From positions 1 through 36,820 of the forward strand of contig JAUIEZ010000037.1 in assembly GCA_030429665.1 (NCBI GenBank): a DNA stretch of 36,820 nucleotides. Direction: 5' to 3'. The notes below the pieces were generated by a model, which had not been told where the DNA came from, did no database searches, and saw only the letters and a program-made list of their open reading frames with translations. The first letter of the stretch is position 1, and every line of letters begins with the position of its first letter. Positions 32,716 through 36,820 of this stretch are shown piece after piece. The position numbers and the translations under genes were made by a program. Source of the DNA: Gammaproteobacteria bacterium (GTDB lineage Bacteria; Pseudomonadota; Gammaproteobacteria; Arenicellales; CAJQKF01).

Positions 32716-33378
32716 ATGAGTATTCGAGCCACGCAAGGCGTGTCGTTCCCGAGAAGCGGACACGAGATCATTTTTCGTGTCTCAAGACTGTATTTTGGCG
32801 ACGAATTTGTTTACTGCGACGCGAACAGCGACAAGTTTTGCGGTTGCGGCCGGGTGCCATGCATCAACCCCCGGCGCACGTTCGCCAAGAATCACGATTT
32901 CGGGTTGCGGACATCGCCGGGCGTACCGATCATCGCCGAAGAACGCTACCTGGTACAGTACCGAAGCCCGGTGTGGGCGATCGCGTCCAACTACAAGCTG
33001 CACTTGAACAATCACCCCGAGGACAACAACCGGGAAGGGTGGGAAAAGTTCGCGTTCCGGGATGTCTTCTTCTGGAACCGGTTCATAGACAAATGGGTGC
33101 TCGACTACCCTGAAACCGCGAATCCGCCCCTGTATTGCACCTACGAGGCGCTGCTGTCCAATCCGGACGAGCGAATCAGGGAGGTGATGGCGTTCCTCTG
33201 CGACGATCCGCTCGACGAAGAGCGGATCGTTCAGATCATGCAGCGCGTGAACGTCACGGCGCGGGACTCGATCTCAAGGTTCGAGTACTACGATCCCGGG
33301 TGTTTCAGGGAACTCGAAGCAGCCGCGTCGGATCGACTTGCCGAGCTCGATCTACCGTTGTTCGGAGAGCGAGATTGA
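32716..33378 (+). CDS. Sulfotransferase (PAPS-dependent family)
   Basis: Cytosolic enzyme of 220 residues that should transfer sulfate from PAPS to a hydroxyl, probably of the glycan built by the neighbouring transferases. The 5'-phosphosulfate loop is SFPRSGHE (residues 10-17). The 3'-phosphate-binding Arg83 and Ser91 lie in YRSPVWAIASNY with the standard eight-residue spacing. A short Cys-rich segment (FCGCGRVPC, about 41-49) is unusual. The C-terminal part NPDERIREVMAFLCDD resembles the helical end common in carbohydrate sulfotransferases. It starts 13 bases after the GT4-GH99 gene and closes the glycan cluster; the acceptor is unknown. Confidence 0.85.
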   Translation: MSIRATQGVSFPRSGHEIIFRVSRLYFGDEFVYCDANSDKFCGCGRVPCINPRRTFAKNHDFGLRTSPGVPIIAEERYLVQYRSPVWAIASNYKLHLNNHPEDNNREGWEKFAFRDVFFWNRFIDKWVLDYPETANPPLYCTYEALLSNPDERIREVMAFLCDDPLDEERIVQIMQRVNVTARDSISRFEYYDPGCFRELEAAASDRLAELDLPLFGERD

Positions 33379-33426
33379 GAAAAGCGAATAGGCAGACCGG
33401 CGAACTTTCAGGACAGGTATGTACTT

Positions 33427-36039
33427 CTACAATTTAATGGCCTTCCAGTTTTTGTCTTCCACCCAGACAAACCGACAGAGTCCCCCACTGCGCCGAGCCC
33501 ATAGCTCGCCAATGCGTTGTTTTTCCTGACTGTCGCGGCCATCGGCGATATGTGCCCCCTTGTACTCGATGGCGACCAGAGGTCCGTTCTCCATCTGCAC
33601 GAGAAAATCCGGGTAGAAACGGTCCGATGCGGTTTGCAGCCAGAATGAGGTCGGCTTGCGTTCCACGTTGCGGACCCACCACGCCACGCCTTCGAGCTGG
33701 TTGGCGATGAACTCGGCGCACTCGAACTCTTCGCCACTGTCTTTCAGGTTGCCGATAACGGGAAAGAAGTGGCGTTTGAGGGGAATGAGGCCGGTGTAGG
33801 GGAAGTCGTAGGCGTAACGCCCCGGTTCCAGTACGATGCTGTGTTCGTCGCGCACTGCGAAACCTGATTCGTCGGTAAACAGCTCGTCAAACACCCGCTG
33901 TTTCGCCTCCACCAGCCCCGCTGCCATCTTGCGTTCCAGTGCCCCGCGCAGGCGGAACTTGCGATAGGCCAGCTCATCCAGCGAGAAGCTGCGCTGTTCC
34001 ATCAGGTAGTCCACCGCGGCGCCGAGCCAGGCCACCTTCTGATCCCGTTCCGAGTAGGGGAAGTACAGATTTCGATCAAGCCATTCGATCAGGTCGTTCA
34101 CCGTCCAGCCGCCTTCCGCGCCAAACAGCGCCAGCTGACTGTCGAGCCGATCGTAGACGTCGCACTTGATCTTCTCCAATTGCGAGATCGAAAGCGAGGC
34201 ACGGCGCATCGCCTCCACATCGTGAGCAAACTCGCTCTCAGTCAATTTCGGGTCGAAATCGGTGATCTCCCAATCGGCATCCAGCAGTGGCGTTTCGTCG
34301 AATACATCGAAAAAGCTGTACTGGGTGTAGCTCAACAGCGGGACCCGTACTGATTCGCCCCGTTCCGCTGGGGTAGGTATCCGCTCGGGCGGGGCGTTGG
34401 CGATGGCGAGTGCGGTATCCAGGCGTTCACGCACATGCTTCGCTGCCTCCGGCTGACTAAAGGTCTCGGCCAGCTGCTGAATCTGCTTGACGGTTGCGCC
34501 ACCCTTCAGCGTCAGCGTGCCGCTCTCCGGCGAAACCTCCACCTTGTCGCGCAATGTCCTAGGTAGTGTTGACAGCGCCGTTTCATCGGGCACCGCCACC
34601 TGTTCATCTACCTTCGGCAGCGGAATGACCAGATCTCCTCGTGACGTAAACAGATCATCCATCGGCACTGCATCGTCGCTCGTACGGATGAGGTCTTTGG
34701 TCTCCAATCGCTCGAAGCCGCTCTGCACCAGCCCGTCGCGCAATCCTTGCACCGTGGCCGCCAGTTCAGACGACACCACATAGGCGTAGCTGCGGTTCAG
34801 GGCTTCCTGATGCTTGCGGGTGACGTGGGGCATACGAAGCACTCGGCCCAACACCTGTTCCACCGCTGTGGCCGAGGTGGTGTTACGAAAGGAGAACAAC
34901 ACATAGGCATAGGGGCAGTCCCACCCTTCGCGCAGCTTGTCCACGGTAATGATGAACTGCGGGTAGTCCGGGTCATCGAGTTTCCTGCCCGACAGTTCGT
35001 CCAGCGCTCCCGTGGCGATGGCGATGGTCTCCGCCGGGATGTTGAAGTCCTCAATCAAATGTTGCTTGACTCGCTCCGGGGTGAAAGTCTCCTTGTCCTT
35101 AGCCTTGCGCTCGGCCTGGATCAGCATCACCACCGGCTTGATGGTCTCGCCGGTCTGTTGTCTTTCTCGTTCCGCTGCTTTTTCCAGCTGCTGCAGGCGG
35201 GCAATGGCCTCGGTAAGCGACACCCGCCATTCGGGGTGGATCGCCAGCTCCAGCGGCAGCTTGAGCATGTCCTCCGCCTGCAGGGTGGCGGCGGAGACGC
35301 TGCGCAGCACGTTGGAGGGCTGGTTAGCGCGGTCCGGTGTGGCGGTCAGCTCCAGAATGCAGGCCGGGTTGAAACGGGTGAGGGTGTCCACCGCCAGCGG
35401 CGTACCTTGGTTGTGAGCCTCGTCCACGATCACGAAGGGGCGCCGCAGGCGGATCACATCCACCAGCGAGTGTTCACCCTTCTGTTCCGGCGACACGCCA
35501 TCAAAATGTGGCATCAATGCGCCGTTCTGGCGATAGACGCGCAGCCCATCCGCGGTGTCACGCTTGAAACTCTGCATGGTGGCGACGATGATGGTGTTGC
35601 CAGTGTTGAGCGTGGTCGGTTGCAGGTAGAGCGCCTCGTTGATGTCTAGCACATGCACCGCGCCGAACAGGTCGCGCAGGTCCTGATGCAGGAACTCCCC
35701 AGGGGTTTTCAGTGCCCGCAGAGTCTGTTCGCGGATCGGGTCCGACGGTACGAGCCACAGCACGAGGGCGTGCTCGGTGGCCAGAAACGCATCGTTCACC
35801 CTCCTGATTGTCTGCCCGGCCAGGCGCGTCTTGCCGCCGCCGGTGGGTACCCGCAAACACACATAGGGCACGGCCTCAGCGCCGGGCAACGGATGGTAGG
35901 GCAAGGCGTGGCCAAAGTGATCCCGGGTCGATTCGGCAAAGGCGGCGGCGGGGTCCTTCAGTTCACGACAGAGGGCGAGATACCCGGCAAAGGCGTCGAG
36001 CAACTGTTCCTGGTACTGTTTCAATCCGCTCAAAACCAT
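33427..36039 (-). CDS. res: Type III restriction enzyme, Res subunit (helicase-nuclease)
   Basis: ATP-dependent translocase and nuclease of a type III restriction-modification system, which cuts DNA that lacks methylation at the partner Mod's site. The 870 residues contain superfamily-2 motifs: Walker A PTGGGKT (65-71), DEAH box VDEAHN (205-210), LTATP (231-235) and the arginine-finger motif VLGRVLRMP. The C-terminus has a PD-(D/E)xK nuclease core with Asp811 (PDFLVQM) and Glu825-Lys827 (IEYKG). All catalytic motifs are intact. Its ATG overlaps the end of mod by 10 bases. It converges on the sulfotransferase gene with 48 bases between them. To the eye its base composition and codon use are somewhat less GC-rich than the upstream genes, consistent with acquisition by transfer. 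Confidence 0.92.
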   Translation of the reverse strand: MVLSGLKQYQEQLLDAFAGYLALCRELKDPAAAFAESTRDHFGHALPYHPLPGAEAVPYVCLRVPTGGGKTRLAGQTIRRVNDAFLATEHALVLWLVPSDPIREQTLRALKTPGEFLHQDLRDLFGAVHVLDINEALYLQPTTLNTGNTIIVATMQSFKRDTADGLRVYRQNGALMPHFDGVSPEQKGEHSLVDVIRLRRPFVIVDEAHNQGTPLAVDTLTRFNPACILELTATPDRANQPSNVLRSVSAATLQAEDMLKLPLELAIHPEWRVSLTEAIARLQQLEKAAERERQQTGETIKPVVMLIQAERKAKDKETFTPERVKQHLIEDFNIPAETIAIATGALDELSGRKLDDPDYPQFIITVDKLREGWDCPYAYVLFSFRNTTSATAVEQVLGRVLRMPHVTRKHQEALNRSYAYVVSSELAATVQGLRDGLVQSGFERLETKDLIRTSDDAVPMDDLFTSRGDLVIPLPKVDEQVAVPDETALSTLPRTLRDKVEVSPESGTLTLKGGATVKQIQQLAETFSQPEAAKHVRERLDTALAIANAPPERIPTPAERGESVRVPLLSYTQYSFFDVFDETPLLDADWEITDFDPKLTESEFAHDVEAMRRASLSISQLEKIKCDVYDRLDSQLALFGAEGGWTVNDLIEWLDRNLYFPYSERDQKVAWLGAAVDYLMEQRSFSLDELAYRKFRLRGALERKMAAGLVEAKQRVFDELFTDESGFAVRDEHSIVLEPGRYAYDFPYTGLIPLKRHFFPVIGNLKDSGEEFECAEFIANQLEGVAWWVRNVERKPTSFWLQTASDRFYPDFLVQMENGPLVAIEYKGAHIADGRDSQEKQRIGELWARRSGGLCRFVWVEDKNWKAIKL

Positions 36040-36820
36040 GTCTTCGCTGCCAGTTCATAGGGGAGTTGATGGAAGGTGATGCCCAGTGCCGCGAGCTTCT
36101 TCTTGTCGAAACGCGAGCGCGCCCCGTAAACCACACGCGAGCCATTGAAGTCCGGCAAGGCCTTTTTGAGTACTTCAAGCGAGCGGCTGTTGAGCACGTT
36201 GCCGCCAAGGTCCGACCGGTCTTTCAGGATACCGTTGTAGAGCAGGAATACTGCCTTGTCCTCGTACTGGCCTAGATACGGCGTCGGTTTCTTGCCCTTG
36301 GGCAAGGCTGATTGCGACAACCCGGTGCCCGTCTCCATGAACCAGACAAACTCCGCCAGATGGGCGAAGGTTACGTCGGGACGGATGGGTCCGTTGGCTT
36401 CGAACAGCGGCTCGTCAGAGAGGCGACAGTACTGGAAACCGCCACCCAGACCCTTGATCGCCTTGCCCTTGCCGTTGGTGTAGCCGGTGCAGGCTCGCCG
36501 CACCCGCTCGGCGGTGACCTTCTCGGCGATGCCGTCGTCCATTTCCACCAGGATGAAGCGGCGGTTGCCGCCGTCCTCGGCATTTTGCTTGAGAACCGCA
36601 TGGCCGGTGGTGCCGGAACCTGCGAAGGAGTCGAGTATTAGCGAGTCCTTGTCGGTCGCGACCTGCAGGATGCGTTGGATGAGCCGCGTTGGCTTAGGTG
36701 TTGAAAAATCTGGATGGGATTCGTCTGAGCCAAAAATCGCCCTGAGCTCGCGCCGCGATTCTTGATTGGGTGGTGTCAGATATTTTGTGTGTGAGCCGGT
36801 TGCGTGATTACTCATCGACT
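36030..36820 (-). CDS. mod: Type III DNA methyltransferase, Mod subunit, C-terminal part (start outside the window)
   Basis: Adenine methyltransferase that protects DNA and supplies sequence specificity to the Res nuclease. About 263 residues are visible; the frame is open to the window edge at 36820, so the N-terminal part with the catalytic DPPY motif lies outside. The visible part includes DFSTPKPTRLIQRIL and the SAM-binding motif DSFAGSGTTGHAVL, in the order of beta-class type III Mod enzymes (motif I after the DPPY motif), followed by LVEMDDGIAEKVT and a C-terminal region of unknown fold. An ATG at 36815 exists but is internal to the family alignment, so I do not regard it as the start. 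The stop overlaps the start of res by 10 bases. Confidence 0.9.
   Translation of the reverse strand, partial: SMSNHATGSHTKYLTPPNQESRRELRAIFGSDESHPDFSTPKPTRLIQRILQVATDKDSLILDSFAGSGTTGHAVLKQNAEDGGNRRFILVEMDDGIAEKVTAERVRRACTGYTNGKGKAIKGLGGGFQYCRLSDEPLFEANGPIRPDVTFAHLAEFVWFMETGTGLSQSALPKGKKPTPYLGQYEDKAVFLLYNGILKDRSDLGGNVLNSRSLEVLKKALPDFNGSRVVYGARSRFDKKKLAALGITFHQLPYELAAKTWF

Overview
The window is GC-rich, densely coding Gram-negative chromosomal DNA. The best phylogenetic hint is a LysR regulator close to enterobacterial HdfR. Other Gram-negative markers are a MacAB-type pump with an outer-membrane channel and an OmpA-family protein. A gammaproteobacterium of environmental origin is my best guess; this is inference. 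I saw no rRNA, tRNA, CRISPR array, transposase or integrase.

Layout. 1-1151: 3' part of a very glycine/alanine-rich protein. 1262-1846: exported protein of unknown function, followed by a clear rho-independent terminator (1878-1904). 1911-7670 (minus): an array read as hdfR-like regulator, NodT-type outer-membrane factor, MacA-type adaptor, ABC ATPase and MacB-type permease; the NodT/MacA and MacA/ATPase junctions are 4-base GTGA overlaps. 7892-8113: small exported EF-hand protein, divergent from hdfR. 8164-10971 (minus): large secreted subtilisin-like protease.

11353-16934 (plus): small exported protein, exported protein with two CXXCH haem motifs, and a 1062-residue SAM / class III cyclase / AAA ATPase / repeat protein that overlaps the haem protein by ATGA. 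A 38-residue membrane peptide (17087-17203) and a convergent Crp-type regulator (17231-17938) follow. This stretch could form a cyclic-nucleotide or redox signalling module, although the cyclase domain lacks several canonical catalytic residues. 18368-19342: OmpA-family protein.

19473-24463 (minus): GlpR-like repressor and a Ugp-type ABC importer in the order glpR-ugpC-ugpB-ugpA-ugpE, with ATGA overlaps at both ends, a perfect 14-bp intercistronic hairpin, and a GlpR-like half operator just upstream of glpR.

24731-24824: a 46-bp tandem duplication carrying the ribosome-binding region of an exported metallo-beta-lactamase-fold hydrolase (24826-25770). 25865-27728: a small accessory subunit and a GMC-family FAD oxidoreductase. 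27962-33378: a surface-glycan cluster consisting of a GT90-like transferase, a nucleotidyltransferase-like protein, a GT4-GH99 fusion and a sulfotransferase. 33427-36820 (minus): type III restriction-modification (Res complete, Mod truncated by the window edge). The glycan cluster and the restriction system look like accessory DNA; the rest looks like ordinary chromosome.
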